A program made the translations under genes and the position numbers. The notes under the pieces were generated by a model. It did no database searches and had not been told where the DNA came from. It saw nothing but the letters and a program-made list of their open reading frames with translations. DNA of 11,630 nucleotides from positions 1-11,630 of the forward strand of contig DAOVYB010000035.1 of assembly GCA_030635835.1 (NCBI GenBank). Reading direction: 5' to 3'. Shown here one piece after another: positions 1 to 8,286 of the stretch; within the stretch, counting starts at the first letter, position 1, and every line of letters begins with the position of its first letter. Origin of the DNA: Gammaproteobacteria bacterium (GTDB lineage Bacteria; Pseudomonadota; Gammaproteobacteria; UBA6429).

Positions 1-31
1 TATGCTAAATTTAAGCTCAACGGAAAAAATC

Positions 32-673
32 ATGCGCGACTATCAAAAAGAATTTATCGAATTTGCCCTAAAAAACGACGTCCTTCGCTTTGGCGAATTC
101 ACCTTAAAATCTGGCCGTGTCAGCCCTTATTTTTTTAATGCCGGCTTATTTAATAGTGGCGAAGCGCTGGCTAAACTCGGTCAATACTACGCCGCTGCCA
201 TTGCAGATAGCGAAGTGAAATTTGATGTCTTGTTTGGCCCGGCCTACAAAGGTATACCTTTAGCCACTACGTGCGCTGTTGCCTTATATGAACACCAGAA
301 TACCAATATTCCTTACAGCTTTAATCGTAAAGAAGCTAAAGCTCATGGCGAAGGCGGCAATATCGTTGGTGCCGCGCTAGAAGGTGATATTTTAATCATT
401 GATGATGTCATTACCGCCGGTACTGCCATTCGTGAATCAATGGATATTATTGCAGCCGCCAATGCCAAACCTGCCGGTGTCATTATCGCGCTTGATCGTC
501 AGGAAAAAGGTACCGGTGAACTTTCAGCCATCCAGGAAGTAGAGCAACAATATAATATTCCGGTGTTAAGTATTATTAAGCTTGAACATTTGATTACCTA
601 TATTGAAGGTAATACCGACTTTAATCAGTACCTGGATAAAGTGAAGGCTTATCGGGAACAATACGGTATTTAA
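32..673 (+). CDS. pyrE: Orotate phosphoribosyltransferase
   Basis: PyrE transfers the phosphoribosyl group of PRPP onto orotate to give orotidine 5'-monophosphate, the penultimate step of cytosolic UMP synthesis. The 213-residue protein follows E. coli PyrE almost position for position and has the same length. Visible motifs are the N-terminal [10 protein letters not shown] stretch, the mobile catalytic loop [11 protein letters not shown] (residues 99-109, with Lys100, Lys103 and His105), and the PRPP-binding signature [11 protein letters not shown] (122-132). An ATG lies 30 bases upstream in frame (base 2), but the start at 32 reproduces the family N-terminus (M-x-x-YQ) and has a weak ACGGA-like site upstream. 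The gene stands alone on its strand; pyrE is a known member of this neighbourhood in Pseudomonas-type genomes. No clear terminator follows, only a REP-like pair about 80 bases downstream. The identification is very secure; only the start is a choice. Confidence 0.97.
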   Translation: MRDYQKEFIEFALKNDVLRFGEFTLKSGRVSPYFFNAGLFNSGEALAKLGQYYAAAIADSEVKFDVLFGPAYKGIPLATTCAVALYEHQNTNIPYSFNRKEAKAHGEGGNIVGAALEGDILIIDDVITAGTAIRESMDIIAAANAKPAGVIIALDRQEKGTGELSAIQEVEQQYNIPVLSIIKLEHLITYIEGNTDFNQYLDKVKAYREQYGI

Positions 674-753
674 CTTGATCTAACCTAAGCTGCGTATAAG
701 AAATACAGGTCCTACAAAGTAGTTTTAAAAGAAAATTTTAAAAGGAGAATAAT

Positions 754-839
754 GTATCCTGGATGCAGCGAAGCGAAATCCGGGGAAGGGAGAGTTTATG
801 CACATTTTCCCGGATTACATTTCATTCCATCCGGGCTAC
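754..839. repeat. Inverted pair of REP-like palindromes
   Basis: Two 31-base units face each other: 754-784 on the plus strand and 809-839 read on the minus strand, separated by 24 bases. Aligned in the same orientation they match at 23 of 31 positions. Each unit is internally palindromic, with CC(T/C)GGAT and ATCCGGG arms around an AT-richer or GAAGCG core. The minus-strand unit begins GTAG, the head tetranucleotide typical of REP elements mobilised by RAYT (TnpA-REP) transposases; the plus-strand unit begins GTAT and so looks decayed. A head-to-head REP pair is the usual BIME arrangement. Family assignment rests on pattern recall. No RAYT gene is present in the window. Confidence 0.7.
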
Positions 840-869
840 CAATTAACTAACCGTTAGGAATATTTAAAT

Positions 870-1379
870 ATGGACTTTACTCAGCTCACAGAACAAGCGG
901 TTAATGAAAGCATGATATGGCTGCCTAAGTTAGCAGCCGTATTATTTATTATTGTCCTGTTTTTCTTTCTGGCTAAATTTGTTAAGCGCATTATTTTAAA
1001 ACTTTCAGAAAAACTTAATCTCGATCCACACCTCACTAAATTTTTTGCACAGGCAAGTCGCATTGTATTTATGTTATTTGGTGTGATTACTGCGTTAGGT
1101 ACAATTGGTATTAACGTTTCAGCTCTTGTTGCCGGTTTAGGTTTAACCGGCTTTGCGCTCGGTTTTGCTTTTAAAGATACTATTTCAAATCTTTTATCCG
1201 GTGTATTAATCCTGCTTTATCGTCCTTTTAATATTAACGATAAAATTAAAGTAGCGGGCTTTGAAGGAAAGGTTATTTCTGTTGATTTACGTTACACTAA
1301 ACTTGATTCTAAGGAAGGTACAGTACTCATTCCGAACTCCAAGTGCTTTACCGATCCAGTTGTAGTCTTTTCTGAGTAA
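870..1379 (+). CDS. Minimal MscS-family mechanosensitive channel
   Basis: This 169-residue inner-membrane protein carries the core of the small-conductance mechanosensitive channel (MscS) family, which opens under membrane tension to release solutes in hypo-osmotic shock. Hydrophobic segments lie at about 18-36 and 63-82. A Gly/Ala-rich TM3-like pore helix follows at about 83-116 (AGLGLTGFALGFAFKD, then ISNLLSGVLILLYRPF), as does the beta domain, including the family signature LIPNSK (153-158). The protein stops just after the position where the MscS beta domain ends (VVVFSE), so the C-terminal alpha/beta vestibule of E. coli MscS (about 286 residues) is absent. I see no continuation in any frame after the stop, so it looks naturally short. 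The start has a TAGGAAT-type site 8 bases upstream. It may gate, or conduct only weakly; that is not decidable from sequence. Confidence 0.9.
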   Translation: MDFTQLTEQAVNESMIWLPKLAAVLFIIVLFFFLAKFVKRIILKLSEKLNLDPHLTKFFAQASRIVFMLFGVITALGTIGINVSALVAGLGLTGFALGFAFKDTISNLLSGVLILLYRPFNINDKIKVAGFEGKVISVDLRYTKLDSKEGTVLIPNSKCFTDPVVVFSE

Positions 1380-1395
1380 TAAATTAATACATTTT

Positions 1396-2484
1396 TTAAT
1401 CTTTAAACAGCATTTCTATACGAAATAATAATGAATGTTCAGCGTCAAAATTATTTATTTTTTCGTATTTAATTTGTGGCACAAGTTCCATAAACAGGTA
1501 ATCACTGTGTATATTTTGCCGATAGGTCAGTCCAACTAAAAAGTTTGTTGTATGTATTTTTGGCTCACTTAAGCCATAAGCTCCCATATAATAAGACAGC
1601 GCTTTTTTACTACCCAGAGCATGAAACATCGTAAATACATGGCTAAGGGTAAAATAATCGTTTTGTTTTCGCCAGCCTGCAAATGTAGCAGAACGAAATA
1701 AATTCCCGTTTGCTATTTTTCTGTTAAATTCCAGGTATGAATCAAAGCCCCAGCCAAAAGTAGTGTACCAATAAGGGGTTTCCTGCCAGTTAATACTCCA
1801 CTTCTCGAATTTATCTTCTCTGCGAAATTTAAATTTCACAAAAGGTTCAAATCGTGGGGCTAAATGTCCACCTAATATAGGTTTATATTTCCAACCAAAT
1901 ATTTCCCCTGATTCAGCCTGAATCCCTGCAACATAATCACTTTTGGCAGCAAGCGCTTCGGGGGTACTTTCAGCTTGTGTCGTAACATCATAGGGTTCGG
2001 GCTCTGGAGAGGTTTCAAAAAAGATTTTTAATTTATTCTCAGTTTTAGGCAAACGTAAATTAAAGTTAACATTACTTACTGAATCTATTTTACCTCCTTC
2101 ACTAAAAACAGTATCTTCCCTTAGCCTTAAAGAACTACCATTTGAGCTATAAAAATCTTTATCATCAGTAAAAAACTGATCCATATTTCTTGCTAAAGCT
2201 TCTACCCGAGATGAAATAAATTCCTGGGGTCTGTCAATAAAAGAGAAAAAAGTTTTTTTAGTTTTATCCTGAACCGGCACATCATCAGGACATAACTCTG
2301 TTTCATCCTCATCATCCTCCTCATCCTCATCCGCTACATCAACGTCTAAAGAATCTGGGGGAATTTTTTGAATAACTTCTTTTGAAATAAGAGTACCTGC
2401 CTCTGCCATCGCGTCAACTGAAAGCAATGCTTGCAAAAGCAATACAATGAAATAAAAAACTATCCCTAAGCCTGAATTCGACAT
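1396..2484 (-). CDS. Uncharacterised secreted, probably outer-membrane beta-barrel protein
   Basis: I do not recognise this 362-residue protein. It begins with a hydrophobic signal-like segment (residues 8-23) and a good signal peptidase I site, AMA|EA, after residue 27, although the n-region has no Lys or Arg. A strongly acidic, disordered-looking stretch follows (residues 44-68, including the run EDEEDDEDE) with a single Cys at 65. From about residue 115 the chain shows alternating polar/hydrophobic stretches rich in Tyr, Phe and Trp, such as WYTTFGWGFDSYLEF and YLFMELVPQIKYEK, suggesting antiparallel membrane strands. The end, LLFRIEMLFKD, keeps an aromatic residue close to the terminus, as in barrel proteins. 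The ATG at 2484 has an ACAGGA site upstream. It lies 80 bases downstream of the TSUP permease on the same strand and is convergent with the MscS gene. Function is unknown; an outer-membrane location is inference. Confidence 0.75.
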   Translation of the reverse strand: MSNSGLGIVFYFIVLLLQALLSVDAMAEAGTLISKEVIQKIPPDSLDVDVADEDEEDDEDETELCPDDVPVQDKTKKTFFSFIDRPQEFISSRVEALARNMDQFFTDDKDFYSSNGSSLRLREDTVFSEGGKIDSVSNVNFNLRLPKTENKLKIFFETSPEPEPYDVTTQAESTPEALAAKSDYVAGIQAESGEIFGWKYKPILGGHLAPRFEPFVKFKFRREDKFEKWSINWQETPYWYTTFGWGFDSYLEFNRKIANGNLFRSATFAGWRKQNDYFTLSHVFTMFHALGSKKALSYYMGAYGLSEPKIHTTNFLVGLTYRQNIHSDYLFMELVPQIKYEKINNFDAEHSLLFRIEMLFKD

Positions 2485-2564
2485 AATCCTGTCTTTAAAT
2501 TGTTATTAAAATTTATTTTTACAATATTTTTTTCTTAAGAAGCAATCCCTTCGCTTCAGCTTTA

Positions 2565-3314
2565 TTATCCCAATATTAACTTCATTCCTACCAGCAATGT
2601 GACAACTTCATACACTCGTTTAATCCAACGATTCCCAGCTGAAATAGCAAAATGTGCTCCAACATAGCCACCCAGTACTGAGGCAACTAATAAGATCGGT
2701 ATCCAATCCCAGCGGATTGGCCCTTGCAATCCAAGCGTTAGCGCACCTGTACTATTCCAAAATAACCCTACTAAAACCAAAGTATAAGCCACCGCTTGCT
2801 TATAATCTAACCTAAACCAACGCACCAGCCATAAAGTAACAAACAACCCGGTTCCGGAGGTAAGAGAACCATTCAAAATACCAATAAAGAACAAAACCAG
2901 CATTCCCGTGACTTGCTGCAGCCAGTTTAAATCCAAATTTTGCTGTTTCTGCCCCAACTCCTTATGAAAAACTGAGTACAGGCCTAATCCCATGGTCAAC
3001 AGCCCTAAAGCCAACTCTGCAGGGCGATCAGGGATATGCACGATAACCAGCGCCCCTACAATCACACCGGGCAAGCCACTAGCCAAAATCAGCAAAGAAA
3101 ATCGCAAATTAAGTGTGCCTTCTCTAAAGTGTCGGCTTGTGGCGCCGATACCTAATGCAACGGTGGCTAATTTATGGGTGGCTAAGGCAACGCTAAAAGG
3201 CAATCCCAGAAAAATAAGAACGGGCAACTGTAATAAACCGGCACCACCGCCAGCAAATGCAGAGAAGACATTAGCGATAAATGAAATAATAAATAATAAT
3301 ATGTTCTCTGCCAC
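2565..3314 (-). CDS. TSUP / TauE-SafE family membrane permease (DUF81)
   Basis: This is a polytopic inner-membrane protein of the TSUP family, whose characterised members export sulfite, sulfoacetate or related organosulfur anions; the substrate here cannot be told. It shows the expected two-fold internal architecture. The first half has AFAGGGAGLLQLP (residues 19-31) followed by ALATHKLATVALGIGA. The second half has NGSLTSGTGLFVTL and QAVAYTLVLVGLFWNSTGALTLG. About seven to eight hydrophobic segments are visible. I chose the GTG at 3314, giving 249 residues, because family members start about ten residues before the first membrane segment (AENILLFIISF). The frame stays open to a TTG at 3425, but that extension is merely the translation of an 18-bp tandem repeat (LGALIY LGALFY LGSFQF). 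No convincing ribosome-binding site precedes either start, so the start is uncertain while the family call is firm. It is divergent from the exported protein gene at 3428. Confidence 0.88.
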   Translation of the reverse strand: MAENILLFIISFIANVFSAFAGGGAGLLQLPVLIFLGLPFSVALATHKLATVALGIGATSRHFREGTLNLRFSLLILASGLPGVIVGALVIVHIPDRPAELALGLLTMGLGLYSVFHKELGQKQQNLDLNWLQQVTGMLVLFFIGILNGSLTSGTGLFVTLWLVRWFRLDYKQAVAYTLVLVGLFWNSTGALTLGLQGPIRWDWIPILLVASVLGGYVGAHFAISAGNRWIKRVYEVVTLLVGMKLILG

Positions 3315-3360
3315 AGGATTTGCTACTTTAATAACTATAATAAAAAGTGTAAATTGAAAT

Positions 3361-3414
3361 GAACCTAAATAAAATAATGCACCTAAATATATTAACGCAC
3401 CTAAAACTATTAAA
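3361..3414. repeat. Three degenerate 18-bp tandem repeats
   Basis: Three contiguous 18-base units (3361-3378, 3379-3396, 3397-3414) share the form G(A/C)ACCTAAA followed by an A/T-rich tail; the first nine bases differ at one position among the units. They fill the spacer between the divergent TSUP permease and the exported protein gene. The period is a multiple of three, so both strands remain open across them, which makes both flanking reading frames appear artificially extended (to 3359 on the plus strand and 3425 on the minus strand). I regard them as noncoding spacer or promoter-region repeats. Confidence 0.7.
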
Positions 3415-3427
3415 GAACAAATCAATT

Positions 3428-4096
3428 ATGAAAAAACTATTCACTACAACATTGAAAATCACCTCTCTTGCTCTTGCCGGTTTATTTCTTTCTCAACCAG
3501 CTATGGCCGCCAAAAAATTTAAATGCTGGACAAATAATGAAGGGGTTAAAGAATGCGGTACATATGTCCCTGCAGAGTTTTCTCAAAAAAGAATTGAAAC
3601 ACGCGGTAAATCTGGCCGGGTAATAGAAGTAGAAGCGCGAGCAAAAACTAAGGCCGAACTGGCAGAAATTGAACGCTTAGCAAAACTCAAAGAAATAGAA
3701 GATGCTAAAATTGCTGAGCAAAAGAAAAAAGATACTATCCTGTTAAAAACTTTCTCAAGCGAACGTGACATTAACATGTTACGCGACAGTAAAATCAATG
3801 TTATTGAAGGTATCATTACGGTTATTAACAGTAATAGCAAAGCCTTATCGAAAAAGCTCGGAAAATTACAAAAACGTGCAGCCAACGTTGAACGTCGAGG
3901 TAAAAAACCACCTGAAAATTTAGTTGAAGATATAAAAGTAATTGAAAGCCGTCTTAATAAAAACAGCAAGTCTATTGAAGTTAAACGTAACGAACAAAAT
4001 ACAATCAAAGCTAAATTTGATAAAGATTTACAACGCTTCCGTAAATTAAAAGGAATAAAAAGCCCAGTGGCTACTAAGGCTACTAAAAAACCTTAG
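3428..4096 (+). CDS. Exported coiled-coil protein, DUF4124-like N-terminus, unknown function
   Basis: The 222-residue product has a textbook signal peptide: MKKLFTTTLK basic region, hydrophobic core 12-22, and AMA|A cleavage after residue 27. The mature protein opens with KFKCWTNNEGVKECG, which resembles the short DUF4124 type of periplasmic motif (Y-K-W-x-D-x-x-G) but with two Cys (33 and 43) that could form a disulfide. The remainder is highly charged, helical and Lys/Glu-rich, with probable coiled coils at about 70-110 and 145-210 and a basic C-terminal tail. I recall similar proteins beside slmA in other gammaproteobacteria, without a known function. The ATG at 3428 is chosen over an upstream in-frame ATG at 3359, because the intervening codons are the 18-bp tandem repeat and would bury the signal peptide. 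The ribosome-binding site is weak (AAAGAAC). Its TAG stop overlaps the TAA of convergent slmA. Confidence 0.8.
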   Translation: MKKLFTTTLKITSLALAGLFLSQPAMAAKKFKCWTNNEGVKECGTYVPAEFSQKRIETRGKSGRVIEVEARAKTKAELAEIERLAKLKEIEDAKIAEQKKKDTILLKTFSSERDINMLRDSKINVIEGIITVINSNSKALSKKLGKLQKRAANVERRGKKPPENLVEDIKVIESRLNKNSKSIEVKRNEQNTIKAKFDKDLQRFRKLKGIKSPVATKATKKP

Positions 4097-4686
4097 CCTT
4101 TAAACATTGTCGCAAGCAGTGCCCATTGATTATTCCAGTTTTCAATGGGTGAACGCTTAAAGCCTGAACGAACAAACTGAATAATTCGACCTTCAGCAAC
4201 TGCAAGTAATAAATTTGCCTGAGCCTGAACAGGTATGATTATAGATAACTCCTTATTCATTTCACCTTCTCGCAATACCTGTTTTAACTGTGTTTCAAGT
4301 CGTTCATAAAACTGACTTACACGTAACCGCAAGCGTTCAGTTTCACCTGTTAACACATCTCCACTTAATATCCGTGTCAGTCCAGGATTGCGTTCTGAAA
4401 AACCCAGCAACAATGAAAGGATTTTTTCACATCGTTTCATTGAAGAAGTTTCTTCATTAAGAATACGATTAATTAAACTAAAAATACTTTCCTCAATAAA
4501 TTCAATTAAGCCTTCAAACATTTTAGCTTTGCTGGGAAAGTGACGGTAAAGAGCTGCTTCGGAGACACCAACTGCACGTGCCAGCCCTGCGGTAGTAATA
4601 CGTTCACCGGGATTCATTTCAAGTTCATGAGCCAACGCTTCTAAAATCTGCTGGCGGCGTGAAGGTTTTTTTTCATTCTCTGCCAT
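4093..4686 (-). CDS. slmA: Nucleoid occlusion factor SlmA (TetR family)
   Basis: SlmA is a TetR-family DNA-binding protein that, when bound to its palindromic sites on the chromosome, antagonises FtsZ polymerisation and so blocks septum formation over the nucleoid. The 197-residue sequence matches E. coli SlmA (198 residues) throughout. It has the N-terminal helix-turn-helix (about 30-51, TTAGLARAVGVSEAALYRHFPSK region), then IEFIEESIF and LLGFSERNPGLTRIL, and the C-terminal FVRSGFKRSP block. SEAALYRHFPSK and ERNPGLTRIL are diagnostic against other TetR proteins. AAAAGG precedes the ATG with a spacing of about 8. It is the last gene of the reverse cluster, 35 bases after argB. Its stop codon shares bases with the stop of the convergent gene, so there is no room for a dedicated terminator between them. 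Confidence 0.96.
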   Translation of the reverse strand: MAENEKKPSRRQQILEALAHELEMNPGERITTAGLARAVGVSEAALYRHFPSKAKMFEGLIEFIEESIFSLINRILNEETSSMKRCEKILSLLLGFSERNPGLTRILSGDVLTGETERLRLRVSQFYERLETQLKQVLREGEMNKELSIIIPVQAQANLLLAVAEGRIIQFVRSGFKRSPIENWNNQWALLATMFKG

Positions 4687-4721
4687 AATTATAGCCTTTT
4701 AGTTTTAACCTTTAATTGTAC

Positions 4722-5636
<915 letters not shown>

Positions 5637-5658
5637 TTATTAAACATTAACTAAATGA

Positions 5659-8151
5659 CTAAAAGGGTAATTTTAAATTCGCGTCAATAGAGGTTAATAC
5701 TTCTCGGAATTTTTCCTGAACTTTTGCCATTGCCTTTTTGTTTTTGCCTTCAAAACGCAATACCAGACAAGGTGTTGTATTAGAAGCACGAACCAGCCCC
5801 CAGCCATTACTGTAATCAACACGAATGCCATCTATTAGTGTAACTTCAGCATCACCAAAACTTGAAGCTTTTGCTTTTAATTCTTCAACAAATTTAAAGT
5901 GCTCACCTTCTTTCATGTTAATCTTTAATTCAGGTGTATTGATCGAATCAGCTAAGCTTGAAAAGACAACACGTGGTTGACGTAATTGATTTGACATGAT
6001 TTCAAGTAAACGTGCTGCTGAATATAATGCGTCATCAAAGCCATACCATCTTTCTTTAAAGAAAATATGCCCACTCATTTCACCCGCAAGTAATGCATTG
6101 GTTTCTTTCATTTTCGCTTTAATTAATGAATGACCCGTTTTCCACATCAAAGGTTTTCCACCTTCTTCTTCAATGACATTACGTAAGTTACTACTACACT
6201 TAATGTCATAAATTATATTTGCGCCCGGATTACGGGATAAAACGTCTTTCGCAAACAACATCATTAACCGATCCGGCCATATAATTTTACCGTCTCCACT
6301 CACCACACCAATGCGATCACCATCACCATCAAAAGCAATACCCATATCAGCATTTTGTTTTTTAACTTCGGTGATTAAGTCCGCTAAATTTTCAGGTTGG
6401 CTGGGATCAGGGTGATGATTAGGAAACTTGCCATCGACATCGCAATATAATGGGGTGATGTCACAACCAAGATGCTCGAATAATGTTGGTGCAACTGCTC
6501 CTGCAACACCATTGCCACAATCAATGACAATTTTCATTTTACGTTTTAGGTTAATGTCACTTATAATTCGGTTAATATATTTATCCAGAATTTTTTCTTT
6601 TGAATAAGCACCTTCACCCGTTACCACATCACCAGTTACAATACGATCACGTAGTTTCTGAATCGTATCACCAGATAATGTCTCACCACCTAAAACCATT
6701 TTTATGCCATTGTAGTTTGGTGGATTATGACTACCGGTTAACATGACTCCGGTACCTTTAGATAGTTCAGCAGCAGCATAATAAAGCGCAGGTGTAGGCA
6801 ACATACCGATATCAATAACATTAATACCTGAGGACATTAAACCTTTAACTAATGACTGACCTAATTCCGGGCCAGATAAACGACCATCACGAGCAAAGAC
6901 AATAGAATCAAGACCCCGTGCCTTTGCTTCACTGCCTATAGCCTGACCAATAAACAAGATATTTTCTACGGTTAACGTCTTCGCAACGATGCCGCGAATA
7001 TCATAGGCCTTAAAAATTTCTTCTGGTAAATCTGGTAAATTAGCAGGAGGTTTTGCTTTCTTTTTTTCTGCGGGACTTTTATCTTCAGTATTGTCCAGAT
7101 TGTCTAACGCAGATAAATCATCCAATTCTTCGAGTTGAATGGAATCTTTCGCTGCAAAAAGAGGATCCAACTCAGGTAAAGAAGTTTGTGTTGATTTAGA
7201 TTTTTTATTTCCCGGCGCTGTATCACGTTCACGATCTAAATTTTTTCGATCCAACCTGATATTTTTAACCTTACTTGCAGCCAGCTTAAACTCCGTTAAA
7301 CTAAAATCAAACTGATGTTGTTTAACACCTTTTAAAGTGCCGGTAACCAACATTAAATACTTTTCTAAATCATTGGTTAATTCTTTATGTAATAGCTGAC
7401 GTGAAACAAAAGCAACAATACCAGATAAGACTAACCCCATTACCAGGGCAAAAACCATTCCCAGGTTAAAAGCACTTTCACTTCCTTCATAAGGTGCCCA
7501 TGTTTCAACTTGCCAATGTGTGCCTGGTATATCGATTGCAGCATGCGTACCGAGTTTAGATTCGGTTCCTGCTTTTGAAATTAAAACATTTTTTCCATCA
7601 TCAATTTTTTGATGAACTTCAATATAAGATTCACCAGTAATCTTTTTTGTCCAGTCATCTAACAATGCAGAATCAATCGCTAACTGAATAAATCCAACTA
7701 CCGTACCACGTGAAGTTACCGCTTGCATAATATCAATATGCTGATGCTTACCTTCAATCTCATGCATTTCAACATGAGATTGTGAATGTTCTTTACGACT
7801 TTGATTCAGCAAGTCTAAGCAAGCATAGGTAAAATGTGGCTCAGCACTTTTGTCTGGCTGGCTTGTTGTTACAGGTAACAACCGCACACGTAATGCTTTT
7901 GGAAAGATAGTTTTTATCTCAGAAGCGCGTTGTTCCAGTGCTTGTAGATTTTTTGTACTAAAGATATCAATTAAAGCAGGATCTCTGGCTAAACCATTTA
8001 CAATCTGGCTATATGTTTCAACCTGACTGGTAAATTTTAATGCCGTATTCTTAGTTACACTGTTAGCCACTGACTGTCGTTGACTAGCTAAAGTGCTTAA
8101 AGGATCTTGCTGACCAAGAAATAATCCTGCTGTCAGTACAATCGCAAACAT
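5659..8151 (-). CDS. algC: Membrane-anchored phosphomannomutase/phosphoglucomutase, AlgC type; start probably missing
   Basis: This enzyme interconverts mannose-6-P/mannose-1-P and glucose-6-P/glucose-1-P, feeding LPS, exopolysaccharide and other nucleotide-sugar routes. In the 830-residue frame from the ATG at 8151, residues 372-830 are a complete AlgC domain: catalytic phosphoserine loop TGSHNPP (Ser474), metal loop DGDGDR (608-613), sugar-binding GEMSGH (690-695) and phosphate-binding RASNTTP (788-794). The first ~370 residues add a membrane segment (1-13, incomplete), a periplasmic-looking domain (about 14-228), a second membrane segment (229-250) and an acidic, Lys-rich linker (about 305-370). 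Such long AlgC proteins exist in Pseudomonas and relatives. The ATG at 8151 has only a T-rich upstream region and cuts the first membrane helix in half; open codons continue upstream to 8229 (…IQKHTGLSINISFVSFL) without a start. See the separate 8152-8237 entry. It lies 49 bases or less after dut. Confidence 0.93.
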   Translation of the reverse strand: MFAIVLTAGLFLGQQDPLSTLASQRQSVANSVTKNTALKFTSQVETYSQIVNGLARDPALIDIFSTKNLQALEQRASEIKTIFPKALRVRLLPVTTSQPDKSAEPHFTYACLDLLNQSRKEHSQSHVEMHEIEGKHQHIDIMQAVTSRGTVVGFIQLAIDSALLDDWTKKITGESYIEVHQKIDDGKNVLISKAGTESKLGTHAAIDIPGTHWQVETWAPYEGSESAFNLGMVFALVMGLVLSGIVAFVSRQLLHKELTNDLEKYLMLVTGTLKGVKQHQFDFSLTEFKLAASKVKNIRLDRKNLDRERDTAPGNKKSKSTQTSLPELDPLFAAKDSIQLEELDDLSALDNLDNTEDKSPAEKKKAKPPANLPDLPEEIFKAYDIRGIVAKTLTVENILFIGQAIGSEAKARGLDSIVFARDGRLSGPELGQSLVKGLMSSGINVIDIGMLPTPALYYAAAELSKGTGVMLTGSHNPPNYNGIKMVLGGETLSGDTIQKLRDRIVTGDVVTGEGAYSKEKILDKYINRIISDINLKRKMKIVIDCGNGVAGAVAPTLFEHLGCDITPLYCDVDGKFPNHHPDPSQPENLADLITEVKKQNADMGIAFDGDGDRIGVVSGDGKIIWPDRLMMLFAKDVLSRNPGANIIYDIKCSSNLRNVIEEEGGKPLMWKTGHSLIKAKMKETNALLAGEMSGHIFFKERWYGFDDALYSAARLLEIMSNQLRQPRVVFSSLADSINTPELKINMKEGEHFKFVEELKAKASSFGDAEVTLIDGIRVDYSNGWGLVRASNTTPCLVLRFEGKNKKAMAKVQEKFREVLTSIDANLKLPF

Positions 8152-8237
8152 TAAAAAAGAAACAAAACTAATTGAATTAATACTTAAGCCTGTATGCTTC
8201 TGTATTTTTTTGCAGATACTTTCGCTGATTTACTCAA
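8152..8237 (-). other. Probable true N-terminus of algC, out of frame across an A7 run
   Basis: Reading the minus strand from the TTG at 8237 gives M(L)SKSAKVSAKK and then, without a shift, YRSIQA and a stop at 8184-8186. Bases 8211-8205 are seven A. Their phase in this frame is exactly A_AAA_AAA, ending at the second Lys codon of the leader. A -1 shift there (or one extra A) yields MSKSAKVSAKK-IQKHTGLSINISFVSFL-MFAIVLTAG, that is, a basic cytosolic leader followed by a full-length membrane helix fused to AlgC. GGGGT, able to pair with the anti-SD sequence with one wobble, lies 8 bases before the TTG. The cause could be a homopolymer error in the read, a genuine mutation, or programmed slippage; sequence alone cannot decide. 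Confidence 0.65.
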
Positions 8238-8286
8238 AACTGTTACCCCAACAATTTATTATTTATTCCGTTAATTTGAGCAGTGT

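Noticed and set aside
1380..1395. Bidirectional terminator between the mscS-like gene and the convergent secreted-protein gene
   Set aside because: Only a 5-bp ATTAA/TTAAT match with a T-run is visible; the stem is too weak and AT-rich to support the call.
1376..1400. Frameshift truncating a full-length MscS gene
   Set aside because: No MscS C-terminal domain sequence is found downstream in any frame; the following bases are already the end of the opposite-strand gene.
2290..2345. Low-complexity TCATCCTC-type run as a noncoding microsatellite
   Set aside because: It is the coding sequence of the Asp/Glu-rich stretch in the secreted protein and stays in frame.
2532..2541. Palindrome TTCTTAAGAA between the TSUP gene and the secreted-protein gene as an operator
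   Set aside because: It is short and AT-rich, expected by chance in this composition, and is not tied to a visible promoter.
3361..3414. Short CRISPR array
   Set aside because: Units are contiguous with no unique spacers and only 18 bases long; this is a plain degenerate tandem repeat.
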